Positions 42,464 to 49,370 are shown, counted from the first letter of the stretch. The stretch is 53,439 nucleotides of DNA from an uncultured Clostridia bacterium (GCA_947626935.1 CANQUD010000010.1:1-53439); one strand, 5' to 3'. Translations and numbers: made by a program. The notes: a model not told the origin generated them from the sequence alone.

Positions 42464-42500
42464 CATCTTTATTATACCAAGCATGTCCTCTCTTTGTCAC
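42464..42500 (-). promoter_or_regulatory. Promoter of the Na/Pi cotransporter
   Basis: GTGACA (42495-42500), 18-base spacer, TATAAT (42471-42476), with a leader of about 35 bases. Confidence 0.75.
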
Positions 42501-42521
42501 GCAATTTTCATAGAATTGAAA

Positions 42522-42541
42522 AAATTTCTTCGATGAAATTT
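42522..42541 (-). terminator. Terminator of the metNIQ operon
   Basis: AAATTTC and GAAATTT arms directly after the metQ stop, followed by T residues on the minus strand. Confidence 0.7.
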
Positions 42542-43387
42542 TCAGACCGTAAAGACGGCTTGGACGGCGCCTTGGTAGTGTTCCGAGATGAAATCGATGA
42601 CCTTCTGCGTCTTGAGCGCCTTGAGGAGCGCCAACGTCTTGGGGTGCGTTTCATTCCCCGTCTTGACGGCGATGACGTTCGCGTAGAGCTGCGCCGCCGC
42701 CCCCTGTGCGTTCTCGAAGGCGAGCGCGGTCTTCGCGTCGAGTTTGGCTTGCAGGGCATAATTCCCGTTGATGACGGCGATCGTCCCCTCCGTCTCCTCT
42801 TTGAGGAGCAGGGCGACGGCCTCGGCGTTGACGGGACGGATGTGGTTTCCCTTGTCGTCCGTGATGTCGTGCTCGGTCAGATTGTTCTCGGGGGAAGCGT
42901 CGGCGGGAAGTTCGATATACCCCTCGTCGCGGAGCACGAAAAGCGCCCGCGTGAGATTGCTCCCGTCATTGGGGACGAGAATGGTCCTGCCCGTCTTGAC
43001 GGTGTCGAACTGCTCCTGCGTGACCCCGTTGCCGTAGACGCCGAAGGGTTCGTAGTGGATCTTTTCGACGGCGGTGAGCCGTGTGCCGCGTTCCTCGTTG
43101 AAGGTGTTGAGGTAGGGCGTGTGCTGGAAATAGTTCGCGTCGATCGATCCCTCGTCGAGGGCGGTGTTGGGGGTGATGTAGTCGTCGAACACCTTGACCT
43201 CGAGGGTGTAGCCCGCGGCGGAAAGGTCGTCGCGGACGGCTTCGAGGATCTCCGCGTGCGGGGTCGCGCTCGCGCCGACGACGATGACGTCGGGGTCGCT
43301 GTCGATGTTCCTGCCGCATGCGGCGAAGAAGGTGCATGAAGCGAGTGCAAGGGTCGCGGCAAGGATGCCTGTGAGAAGTTTTTTCAT
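42542..43387 (-). CDS. metQ: Methionine-binding lipoprotein MetQ (NlpA family)
   Basis: A 281-residue lipoprotein. The signal peptide (LTGILAATLALASCTFFAAC) ends in a lipobox with the acylated Cys near residue 24. The mature part carries IVVGASATPHAEILEAVRDD, DEGSIDANYFQHTPYLNTF and NDGSNLTRALFVLRDEGYI, the core of D/L-methionine-binding NlpA/MetQ proteins. It captures methionine outside the cell for MetNI. It is the third gene of the operon, with AAAGGAG before the ATG. Confidence 0.95.
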   Translation of the reverse strand: MKKLLTGILAATLALASCTFFAACGRNIDSDPDVIVVGASATPHAEILEAVRDDLSAAGYTLEVKVFDDYITPNTALDEGSIDANYFQHTPYLNTFNEERGTRLTAVEKIHYEPFGVYGNGVTQEQFDTVKTGRTILVPNDGSNLTRALFVLRDEGYIELPADASPENNLTEHDITDDKGNHIRPVNAEAVALLLKEETEGTIAVINGNYALQAKLDAKTALAFENAQGAAAQLYANVIAVKTGNETHPKTLALLKALKTQKVIDFISEHYQGAVQAVFTV

Positions 43388-43421
43388 GGGTTCTTATCTC
43401 CTTTTTTTAATTTTTTTCGAC

Positions 43422-44138
43422 TTATGTGCGCGTTTTGCGCGGTTTTGCCTTGGATCTCTTTGCCGTCATGCGGAGACGGCGGTCCGTCTTTCTCGCGAGG
43501 AACATGCCCACTTCCTGCACGATCTGGACGATGATGACGATGAGGACGACGCACAGCCAGATGACGTCCTCGGCGTTCGAGGGACGCGCCTGCGTGACGG
43601 CGATCGCTCCCAGTCCCCCGCCCGCGATCGTTCCCGCCATCGCCGAATATCCCAGCACGGTGACGGTGGAGATGACGGCGCCGACGATGAGTGAGGGCTT
43701 CGCCTCGGGCAGATAGACTTTGAAGATGATGGAGAAGAGTCCCGCCCCCATCGAACGCGCGGCTTCGATGACGCCCGCGTCCACTTCCTTGAGGGAACTT
43801 TCGACCATCCGCGCGACATAGGGCGCCGCAGCGACGGTCAGCATGAAGATCATCGCCTCATTTCCGATGCTCGTCCCGACGATCGCCCTTGCGACGGGGA
43901 TGAGCGCGACGATGAGGATGATGAAGGGAATGCTCCGAAAGACGTTGACGACAAAGCCGACGAGCCTGTGGAGCCATGCGAGCGGTCTCAATCCGTCCTT
44001 GCCTGTGACGCAGAGGAGGATCCCGACGGGAAGTCCGATGAGATAGGCGATCAATGTGGAGACGAAGGTCATGTAGAGCGTTTCGAGAACGCCGAGCAGG
44101 AATCCCTGTGCTCCGAGCTGGACGAAGAGGCGGCTCAT
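43422..44138 (-). CDS. metI: Methionine ABC transporter permease MetI
   Basis: A 238-residue membrane protein with about five helices. ETLYMTFVSTLIAYLIGLPV and NVFRSIPFIILIVALIPVAR near the N-terminus and the cytoplasmic coupling loop EAARSMGAGLFSIIFKVYLP are typical of MetI. The tail is strongly basic. The start at 44138 overlaps the metN stop as ATGA, so the genes are coupled; a longer upstream frame is not used. Confidence 0.95.
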   Translation of the reverse strand: MSRLFVQLGAQGFLLGVLETLYMTFVSTLIAYLIGLPVGILLCVTGKDGLRPLAWLHRLVGFVVNVFRSIPFIILIVALIPVARAIVGTSIGNEAMIFMLTVAAAPYVARMVESSLKEVDAGVIEAARSMGAGLFSIIFKVYLPEAKPSLIVGAVISTVTVLGYSAMAGTIAGGGLGAIAVTQARPSNAEDVIWLCVVLIVIIVQIVQEVGMFLARKTDRRLRMTAKRSKAKPRKTRT

Positions 44139-45124
44139 ATTTCCTCCTTGAACGAGACTTGATGCTGCAATAAAAATTCCTTGACTTTCTCCCCTTCCGC
44201 TTCCTCGGCGGGAAGGGCGATGACCATGTGCCCGAACGCCCTGCCGTCGATGTTCTTTGTGTCGGCGTAGAGAATGTTGACGGCGATCCCGCATTCGATG
44301 GCAAGTCTCGAGATGACGGGGCTGTCCGCCGTCTCCCCGTTAAACACGAGCCGCAGCTTTTTCCCGCCGCTGCTCTTGACCGAGCGGATGAGTTCGGGAA
44401 TGATGAGTTGCTTCGCAATTTCAGACTTGGGGTAGGAAAACACCTCGCTGACTTCCCCCTCTTCGACGATCTTGCTGCTGTCGAGGACGGCGACGCGGTC
44501 ACAGACGTTCTCCACGACCCGCATCTCGTGGGTGATGACGACGATCGTCACGCCGAGTTCGGAATTGATGCGGCGGAGAAGCTCCAGTATGGAATCGGTC
44601 GTCGCGGGGTCGAGGGCGCTCGTCGCCTCGTCGCAGAGGAGATATTTGGGCTTGGTCGCGAGCGCTCTTGCGATGGCGATCCGCTGTTTTTGCCCGCCCG
44701 AGAGCTGTGCGGGGTAGCTCTCCGCCTTGTCCGAAAGCCCCACGAGTTCGAGGAGTTCCTTCGTCCGTTCAGCCGCGTCCTTTCTGTTCACCCCCGCGAT
44801 CTCGAGGGGGAAACGCACATTCCCCTCCGCCGTCCGCTGTTCGAGCAGGTTGAAATTCTGGAAGATCATGCCGATGTTGCGGCGGATCTCTGGCAGACGT
44901 TTCTTCCCGATCGCGGTCAGTTCCTCGCCGTCGATGAACACCTGTCCGCGCGTGGGACGCTCAAGCAGGTTGATACATCGGACGAGGGTGCTCTTCCCCG
45001 CTCCCGAAAGCCCGATGATGCCGTAGATCTCGCCGTCCTTCACGGTGAGCGACACATCGTCGAGGGCAAGAATGACGCCGTCTTTCGAGGGGTATTCCTT
45101 GGTGATATGGCAAAGTTCGATCAT
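44135..45124 (-). CDS. metN: Methionine ABC transporter ATPase MetN
   Basis: A 329-residue ATPase. Walker A is GLSGAGKST, signature LSGGQKQR, Walker B YLLCDEATSALD, switch His in VITHEM. The C-terminal ~80 residues (from RLVFNGETADSPVISRLAIE) form the NIL/ACT-like domain that binds methionine and inhibits transport. Ribosome site AAAAGGAG. It heads the metN-metI-metQ operon, downstream of a 320-base leader with two Met-rich peptides and two terminators. Confidence 0.97.
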   Translation of the reverse strand: MIELCHITKEYPSKDGVILALDDVSLTVKDGEIYGIIGLSGAGKSTLVRCINLLERPTRGQVFIDGEELTAIGKKRLPEIRRNIGMIFQNFNLLEQRTAEGNVRFPLEIAGVNRKDAAERTKELLELVGLSDKAESYPAQLSGGQKQRIAIARALATKPKYLLCDEATSALDPATTDSILELLRRINSELGVTIVVITHEMRVVENVCDRVAVLDSSKIVEEGEVSEVFSYPKSEIAKQLIIPELIRSVKSSGGKKLRLVFNGETADSPVISRLAIECGIAVNILYADTKNIDGRAFGHMVIALPAEEAEGEKVKEFLLQHQVSFKEEI

Positions 45125-45158
45125 ATCTTTCTCTCCTTTTCAGATGTCAAAATAAAAA

Positions 45159-45180
45159 GCCCGCGGGGTGTTCCGCGGGC
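45159..45180 (-). terminator. Attenuator terminator 2, before metN
   Basis: Arms GCCCGCGG and CCGCGGGC, six-base loop, then TTTTTATTTT on the minus strand, ending 21 bases before the metN ribosome site. Confidence 0.88.
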
Positions 45181-45202
45181 AGCTCTTTCGGCGAAATTGC
45201 GG

Positions 45203-45280
45203 TCACGGCAGACCGCCCGCCGGGAGAGTCCCGCGGGTGCACATCTGCATCATGCCGATCGTCTGGAATGAATATAACAT
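45203..45280 (-). CDS. Methionine leader peptide 2
   Basis: A 25-residue peptide whose middle reads TIGMMQMCT, with three Met codons in four. GAGGAG and AAAGG precede the ATG. The frame ends inside a foldable region before terminator 2. It shares the run ATGATGCNNATGTGCA with leader peptide 1 but little else, as expected if codons, not the product, matter. Confidence 0.75.
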   Translation of the reverse strand: MLYSFQTIGMMQMCTRGTLPAGGLP

Positions 45281-45302
45281 AACCTTTCTCCTCAAAGAAA
45301 AA

Positions 45303-45328
45303 TGCCCGAGACTTGATCGTCTCGGGCA
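45303..45328 (-). terminator. Attenuator terminator 1
   Basis: Arms TGCCCGAGAC and GTCTCGGGCA form a 10-bp stem with a six-base loop, followed by TTTTTC on the minus strand. It lies 24 bases after the stop of leader peptide 1. Confidence 0.9.
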
Positions 45329-45351
45329 GAAAATGTCAACTTATCGCCGAT

Positions 45352-45432
45352 TTAACGCGCGGCAACAAGCCCGTACATCTCTGCCCGGACCTTGCACATG
45401 CGCATCATGTTGTTTTCGGCTGCGAAGAACAT
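45352..45432 (-). CDS. Methionine leader peptide 1
   Basis: A 26-residue peptide with five Met codons including the start; the cluster reads NNMMRMCKV, with another Met at position 19. AGGAG lies eight bases before the ATG. The product is too short for a domain and would serve as a sensor of charged Met-tRNA. Confidence 0.78.
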   Translation of the reverse strand: MFFAAENNMMRMCKVRAEMYGLVAAR

Positions 45433-45452
45433 ATCTCTTCTCCTATGCAAGG

Positions 45453-45482
45453 ATTGTATCACACCGAATTCCCGTTTGTCAA
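45453..45482 (-). promoter_or_regulatory. Promoter of the metNIQ operon
   Basis: TTGACA (45477-45482), 18-base spacer, TACAAT (45453-45458), predicted start 45446, 14 bases before leader peptide 1. Confidence 0.8.
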
Positions 45483-45604
45483 GCATTTTTTCGGAAAAAA
45501 TAAAAATCAAATTCGGACGGAAAAATTTGACCGCGTCGCCGCACGTCTGCACATATGACGACCTGCCAACATTTGTTACTTGCCACCCGTGGGCGCTTAT
45601 TCTT

Positions 45605-45800
45605 GCCCACCTCTTCTTGCCCACCCCTTGAGGGAAGAATTTTGCATTCTGCCAAAGGTTGATAATCTTTGGCGCAAAATTCTTATAGCATTTGCCCATA
45701 TGCGTGGGCAAATGCCGACCAAACGCGGGTCTCTACCCGCGTGCGAGGGTGCCCCGTAGGGGCGGAAGGGGTGTCATCCCAAAACGTGACACTCCCTCAT
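45605..45800. repeat. Dispersed repeat block
   Basis: Bases 45616-45670 repeat bases 1-55 in inverted orientation. The following stretch (GTGCCCCGTAGGGGCGGAAG) matches 39948-39970 and other repeat blocks. No gene is seen. Confidence 0.7.
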
Positions 45801-45942
45801 TCTCGGCTTCGCCGTCGGCGGCTCCTTTTCCCAAAAAAATACTTCGTCTTTTTTTGGGAACCCTATGCTGTGACCAAGAGGTCGCGGACAAACCGCACCT
45901 GAATCACAAACGGACGGAAGGGGAACCCCTTCCGTCCGTTTG
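45801..45942. repeat. Truncated copy of the tRNA-linked unit
   Basis: Contains the A/T hairpin CCCAAAAAAA/TTTTTTTGGG (45830-45858), the tRNA-like piece GACCAAGAGGTCGC in inverted orientation (45869-45882), and a 40-base palindrome with arms CACAAACGGACGGAAGGGG and complement (45905-45944). This palindrome occupies the place of the tRNA terminator but has a wholly different sequence. Confidence 0.65.
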
Positions 45943-46156
45943 TGGTCGAGGAGACGTGATTTGAACACGCGACCGCGTCGCCGCAAGCTGCGCTTTTTCG
46001 CCTTTTGTATCCCAAAAGGCTATTTTCGCTCCGCTACGGCTCCTTTTCCCAAAAAAATACTGCGTCTTTTTTTGGGATCCCTGTGCTGTGACCAAGAGGT
46101 CGCTGCAACACGCATCACACCAAAACAGGGCACAGACAAACGTCTGTGCCCTGTTT
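45943..46156 (-). repeat. 214-bp unit 1 with tRNA-Pro 3'-end copy
   Basis: Bases 45943-45974 copy the last 32 bases of the tRNA-Pro gene, including CCA. They are followed by ~115 bases of structured element, an inverted tRNA-like piece (46090-46104) and half of the terminator-like hairpin. The unit repeats at exactly 214 bases. Confidence 0.8.
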
Positions 46157-46370
46157 TGGTCGAGGAGACGTGATTTGAACACGCGACCGCGTCGCCGCAA
46201 GCTTCACTTTTTCGCCTTTTGTATCCCAAAAGGCTATTTTCGCTCCGCTGCGGCTCCTTTTCCCAAAAAAATACTGCGTCTTTTTTTGGGATCCCTGTGC
46301 TGTGGCCAAGAGGTCGCTGCAACACACATCACACCAAAACAGGGCACAGACAAACGTCTGTGCCCTGTTT
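46157..46370 (-). repeat. 214-bp unit 2 with tRNA-Pro 3'-end copy
   Basis: Bases 46157-46188 again copy the tRNA-Pro 3' end including CCA. The unit is about 95% identical to unit 1 and abuts the real tRNA gene. It contains the hairpins 46262-46290 and 46333-46374. Confidence 0.8.
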
Positions 46371-46374
46371 TGGT
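46333..46374 (-). terminator. Hairpin after tRNA-Pro
   Basis: Arms ACCAAAACAGGGCACAGAC and complement with an AAAC/GTTT loop, beginning in the tRNA CCA end. The inner arms end in TTTT, so it can work as a terminator. The same hairpin ends unit 2 (46119-46160). Confidence 0.7.
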
Positions 46375-46447
46375 CGAGGAGACGTGATTTGAACACGCGA
46401 CCTCTTGGTCCCGAACCAAGCGCGCTACCAAACTGCGCTACTCCTCG
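46371..46447 (-). tRNA. tRNA-Pro (anticodon CGG)
   Basis: A 77-base cloverleaf with CCA encoded. Acceptor arms CGAGGAG and CTCCTCG pair fully; the anticodon stem CTTGG/CCAAG encloses TTCGGGA, giving anticodon CGG; the T loop is TTCAAAT. It is the only complete tRNA in the window. Two partial copies of its 3' end lie downstream. Confidence 0.93.
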
Positions 46448-46536
46448 TGACCCCTGTATTATAACAAAAGTGTCCGACGAAATCAAGCTTTTTCGCCCTG
46501 CTTTTTTCGGAAGAGGCACGATTTTTCGGGAAGGTA

Positions 46537-46565
46537 TTGACTTTTCCGCTTTTCCCTCTTATAAT
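46537..46565 (+). promoter_or_regulatory. Consensus promoter of tnaA
   Basis: TTGACT (46537-46542), 17-base spacer, TATAAT (46560-46565), with a short leader containing AAGGAGG. There is no room for a tnaC-type peptide. Confidence 0.88.
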
Positions 46566-46594
46566 AAGACCGTAAGAGATAAGGAGGAAACCCC

Positions 46595-47974
46595 ATGAAA
46601 CCCAATTACTATCCCGAGCCTTTCCGCATCAAGAGTGTGGAACCGCTCAAGATCCTGACGCGGAAGGAGCGCGAAGAAAAGATCGCCGCGGCAAATTACA
46701 ACGTCTTTTCGCTCGCCGCAACGGACGTCTATATCGACCTTCTGACGGACAGCGGAACGGGCGCGATGTCGAGCGCCCAGTGGGCAGGCGTCATGGTCGG
46801 CGACGAGTCGTACGCAGGCGCTGAAAGCTACTATAAGTTGCAGGAATCTGCAAAAGAAGTGTTCTCTCTCCCCTACATCCAGATCGTCCATCAGGGGCGT
46901 GCGGCGGAGAAAGTTCTCCTTCCCATTCTGCTCGAGGGGAAGAAGTATGCCATCGCGAACATGCACTTCGACACGACCCGCGCCCATGTGGAACTGGCGG
47001 GCGCCCGTGCCATCGACTGCGTCGTTCCCGAGGCGCTTGATACTGCTACATATTACGATTTTAAGGGAAATATGGACTGCGAAAAGCTCGAGTCGCTCAT
47101 TCACGAACTCGGCGCGGAGAACATCGGCGTCGTCATCATGACGATCACGAACAACTCCGCAGGCGGGCAGCCCGTCTCCGTCGAAAATATCCGAAAAACG
47201 GCAAAAATCGCACACAGGTATGCAATTCCGTTCATGATCGATGCCGCACGCTGCGCCGAAAACGCCTATTTTGTCAAGCAGCGCGAAGCGGAATTCAAGG
47301 ACAGTTCCATTCAGGAGATCATCCACGCCTGCTTTGCCGAAGCGGACTGCTTCACGATGAGCGCCAAGAAGGACGCGATCGTCAACATGGGCGGTCTCAT
47401 CGGCTGCAGGGAGAAGTCCCTCTTCGAGGCGGTGAAACAGCGCACGATCTCCTTTGAAGGCTTCGTCACCTACGGCGGCATGTCGGGCAGGGACATCGAG
47501 GCGCTCGCGATCGGACTGCGGGAAGGCATCGACGAGCATTTCCTTCGCTACCGCATCGGGCAGATGGAATACCTCGCGGCGCGGCTCGACGAGGCAGGGA
47601 TCCCCTATCAAAGCCCTGTCGGCGGGCATGCCGTGTTCGTCGACGCGAAGAAGGTCCTTCCCCACATTCCCTACTATCAATTCCCCGCGCAGGCGCTCGC
47701 CGTCGAACTGTATCTCGAAGCGGGGATCCGCGCGTGCGACATCGGCTCCTTCCTTCTCGGGAACGACCCCGACACGGGAAAGCAGCTCGAGGCTGACTTT
47801 GAATTCACGCGGCTCGCGATCCCCCGTCGCGTCTACACCCAGTCCCACCTCGACGTCATCGCCGACGCGCTCATCAACATCAAGGAACGCGCGTCCTCGA
47901 TCAAGGGCTACAAGATCGTCGAGGAACCGCCGATCCTCCGCCACTTCACGGCGAAGCTCAAACCCATCGACTGA
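46595..47974 (+). CDS. tnaA: Tryptophanase
   Basis: A 459-residue PLP enzyme splitting tryptophan into indole, pyruvate and ammonia. It carries [19 protein letters not shown], the PLP lysine in [12 protein letters not shown], and the C-terminal [15 protein letters not shown] and [11 protein letters not shown]. Tyrosine phenol-lyase is the close alternative, but two positions favour tryptophanase: HFDTTRAH has Asp where phenol-lyases have Thr, and IRACDIGSF has Ile where they have the substrate-binding Arg. No tryptophan permease follows. Indole production would be a metabolic output of this bacterium. Confidence 0.9.
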   Translation: MKPNYYPEPFRIKSVEPLKILTRKEREEKIAAANYNVFSLAATDVYIDLLTDSGTGAMSSAQWAGVMVGDESYAGAESYYKLQESAKEVFSLPYIQIVHQGRAAEKVLLPILLEGKKYAIANMHFDTTRAHVELAGARAIDCVVPEALDTATYYDFKGNMDCEKLESLIHELGAENIGVVIMTITNNSAGGQPVSVENIRKTAKIAHRYAIPFMIDAARCAENAYFVKQREAEFKDSSIQEIIHACFAEADCFTMSAKKDAIVNMGGLIGCREKSLFEAVKQRTISFEGFVTYGGMSGRDIEALAIGLREGIDEHFLRYRIGQMEYLAARLDEAGIPYQSPVGGHAVFVDAKKVLPHIPYYQFPAQALAVELYLEAGIRACDIGSFLLGNDPDTGKQLEADFEFTRLAIPRRVYTQSHLDVIADALINIKERASSIKGYKIVEEPPILRHFTAKLKPID

Positions 47975-47980
47975 CATTTC

Positions 47981-48010
47981 CCCCTGCGCCTTCCGCGCAG
48001 GGGTATTTTT
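47981..48010 (+). terminator. Terminator after tnaA
   Basis: CCCCTGCG and CGCAGGGG arms, seven-base loop, followed by TATTTTT. Confidence 0.88.
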
Positions 48011-48020
48011 ATGCCATATT

Positions 48021-48048
48021 ATAACATATGTTATATAACATGCGTTAT
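48021..48048. promoter_or_regulatory. Two abutting 14-bp palindromes
   Basis: ATAACATATGTTAT (48021-48034) is a perfect palindrome and is directly followed by ATAACATGCGTTAT (48035-48048), the same arms with a changed centre. It resembles a double operator or plasmid-type binding site, but no gene start lies next to it. Confidence 0.5.
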
Positions 48049-48063
48049 GAATAGTGTTGAAAT

Positions 48064-48089
48064 GACCCCCGCATAGAGCGCGGGGGGTC
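48064..48089. terminator. GC-rich hairpin
   Basis: GACCCCC and GGGGGTC arms extended by ATGA/TCAT. There is no T-run, so termination is uncertain. Confidence 0.45.
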
Positions 48090-48109
48090 TCATGAAACAT
48101 GCGGTGCAG

Positions 48110-48465
48110 ACGTGTCCCCTTGGCGCCCCCTTGAGGTCACCACTTCCTCTTGTCGCCCCTCGGGGTCCCCGCAAAAAGACAAAGTATTTTTGCGGGGTGG
48201 TTTAGGGGAGCTGTCGAGCGAAGCGAGACTGAAGGTGGAGCGGCGCAATTCTGCTCAACAGCCCAGTGGGCTGTGAGCTGCGCCGCGACAGGAGCGCTGG
48301 TAGCGCAGACCGCCCGCACGTTCTTTATGCCGTCGAAGGGCGGCACGAGCGGCATAGCCGCGAAGTACGGGGTTACGGCGGTCCCTGCCGCCGTAACCCA
48401 AAACCCCTTTGCCCCTTACGGGGCACTTCCCCTATAAGGGGCAGCGAGAACATAATGTTCCGCGT
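48110..48465. repeat. Dispersed repeat block with A/T hairpin
   Basis: Includes CCCCGCAAAAAGAC...GTATTTTTGCGGGG (48167-48197), GGGGAGCTGTCGAGCGAAGC, and the ~155-base block shared with 40302-40460. No gene is supported. Confidence 0.75.
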
Positions 48466-48474
48466 GGCTTATTA

Positions 48475-48727
48475 TCCCAACGCCGCCCCCGCTAAAAAGC
48501 GGGGGCGGCGTTGGGATACGAGCGGACCTATAAGCCGGGTTCTTCGTCGGGACAAACTTCGCTTTCGGTCCTTTTTCTCCGAAAAAGGGCCCCTTCGCTC
48601 CGTTGTCCCTCCTCTCCCCGCAAAAATACTACGTCTTTTTGCGGGGTCCCCTTAAGCTCGACAGAACCCGCTTTTCGATCGGCTTATTATCCCAAGGCGC
48701 CCCCCGCTGTTGCGGGGGGCGCCTTGG
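48475..48727 (-). repeat. 213-bp unit with copy of the rnpB 3' end
   Basis: Bases 48515-48543 repeat the last 29 bases of rnpB at a distance of 213. The hairpin 48475-48516 (arms TCCCAACGCCGCCCCCGC and complement) takes the place of the rnpB hairpin 48690-48729 (arms TCCCAAGGCGCCCCCCGC). Between lie the structured motif (48544-48615), the A/T hairpin (48616-48646) and an inverted piece of the rnpB end (CTCGACAGAACCCG at 48657-48670). Confidence 0.8.
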
Positions 48728-49206
48728 GATACGAGCGGACCTATAAGCCGGGTTCTGTCGAGCGCGGTCATTTATCTACGCCTTCCGTCACCGAAAGGCT
48801 CCAGCGTTATTCACGGACCTTCTCGGGCGGGCAACCCTGTGTGAAAAGGTCCCAAACTTGCATCGGACGGGGTTTACATGGCACGGGGCGTTACCGTCCC
48901 GTCGGTGAGCTCTTACCTCGCCTTTCCATCCTTGCCTCGTCGAAGCAAATCTCACGTTCCGCTCTTCGCTCACGCAAAGAGCGCGTTTCGTTCGATTGCT
49001 TCTCCTCTTCCCAAAAAATCTTGCTACGCAATCTTTTTCGGGACCCCTGCGAAAAAAAGGGTCAAAAGAGGGACGGGCGGTCTATTTCTGTTGCACTTTC
49101 CTTGAAGTCACCTTCACCTGACGTTATCAGGCGTCCTGCCCTGCGATGCCCGGACTTTCCTCATCGTGCGCAAAAGCACGCCGCGACCGCGTAGTCCGCT
49201 CGTATC
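48728..49206 (-). ncRNA. rnpB: RNase P RNA
   Basis: The catalytic RNA of RNase P, which matures tRNA 5' ends. Conserved blocks are clear on the minus strand: GAGGAAAGTCCGGGC near the 5' end, the CAGGGCAGGA-type loop, AACAGAAATAGACCGCC, the GGCGAGGTAAGAGCTCACC element, GATAAATGACCGC near the 3' end, and a closing P1 stem between GATACGAGCGGAC and GTCCGCTCGTATC. The length (~479) is about 80-100 bases above the usual type A because of an insertion in the P12 region (48937-49062). TATAAT (49213-49218) is the probable -10. Confidence 0.93.
48937..49062 (-). repeat. Structured element inserted in rnpB
   Basis: This stretch lies where the variable P12 helix sits. It carries the motif also found in the units at 46189-46290 and 48544-48646: AGAGGAG, a 4-bp stem AAGC/GCTT, a hairpin, and CGACGA, followed by a CCCGAAAAAGAT.../...TTTTTTGGG hairpin. 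Confidence 0.7.
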
Positions 49207-49346
49207 ATCTTGATTATACCACCTTTGCGGGAAAAAGGCGACTCTTTTTGCCTCTTTTTTTGAATTTTTCAAATGCGGTGTCGCCGTTCGTCGTAAAGCG
49301 CGGCACGGGGAGCAAAACGACGAATGGCATTCCAAAGCGTCAAAAA

Positions 49347-49370
49347 AGCGCATGACGGCAGCCATGCGCT
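49347..49370 (-). terminator. Terminator of the zinc-ribbon membrane protein
   Basis: AGCGCATG and CATGCGCT arms, then TTTTTT on the minus strand. The rest of 49219-49394 shows no gene. Confidence 0.85.

Larger units (their letters stand above)
45125..45446 (-). promoter_or_regulatory. metNIQ leader: tandem methionine-peptide attenuators
   Basis: The leader from the predicted start at 45446 holds two repeated modules, each a short reading frame with clustered Met codons and then an intrinsic terminator. Module 1: peptide 45432-45352, terminator 45303-45328. Module 2: peptide 45280-45203, terminator 45159-45180. In module 1, CGGGCAGA within the peptide frame (45380-45387) can pair with TCTGCCCG at the start of terminator 1. 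In module 2, CCCGCGGG (45230-45237) can pair with an arm of terminator 2. The design is that of ribosome-mediated attenuation: stalling at Met codons would favour read-through. No S-box or Met T-box features are seen. Confidence 0.75.

Noticed and set aside
45125-45446. SAM riboswitch or Met T-box before metN
   Set aside because: I could not find the S-box core helices or the T-box sequence; the two Met-rich frames with terminators explain the leader better.
45943-46188. Additional tRNA genes
   Set aside because: Only the last 32 bases match tRNA-Pro; the anticodon arm and 5' half are missing, so no cloverleaf can form.
46566-46594. tnaC-type leader peptide before tryptophanase
   Set aside because: Only about 30 bases separate the -10 box from the start codon, with no short frame containing Trp.
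46595-47974. Tyrosine phenol-lyase
   Set aside because: Asp in HFDTTRAH and Ile in IRACDIGSF match tryptophanase and not the Thr and Arg of phenol-lyases.
48511-48670. A second complete RNase P RNA
   Set aside because: Only the terminal ~29 bases and an inverted scrap match; all catalytic core blocks are absent.
45943-49062. Group II intron or retron as source of the RNA-linked units
   Set aside because: No reverse transcriptase, domain V-like hairpin or msr/msd layout is visible in the window.
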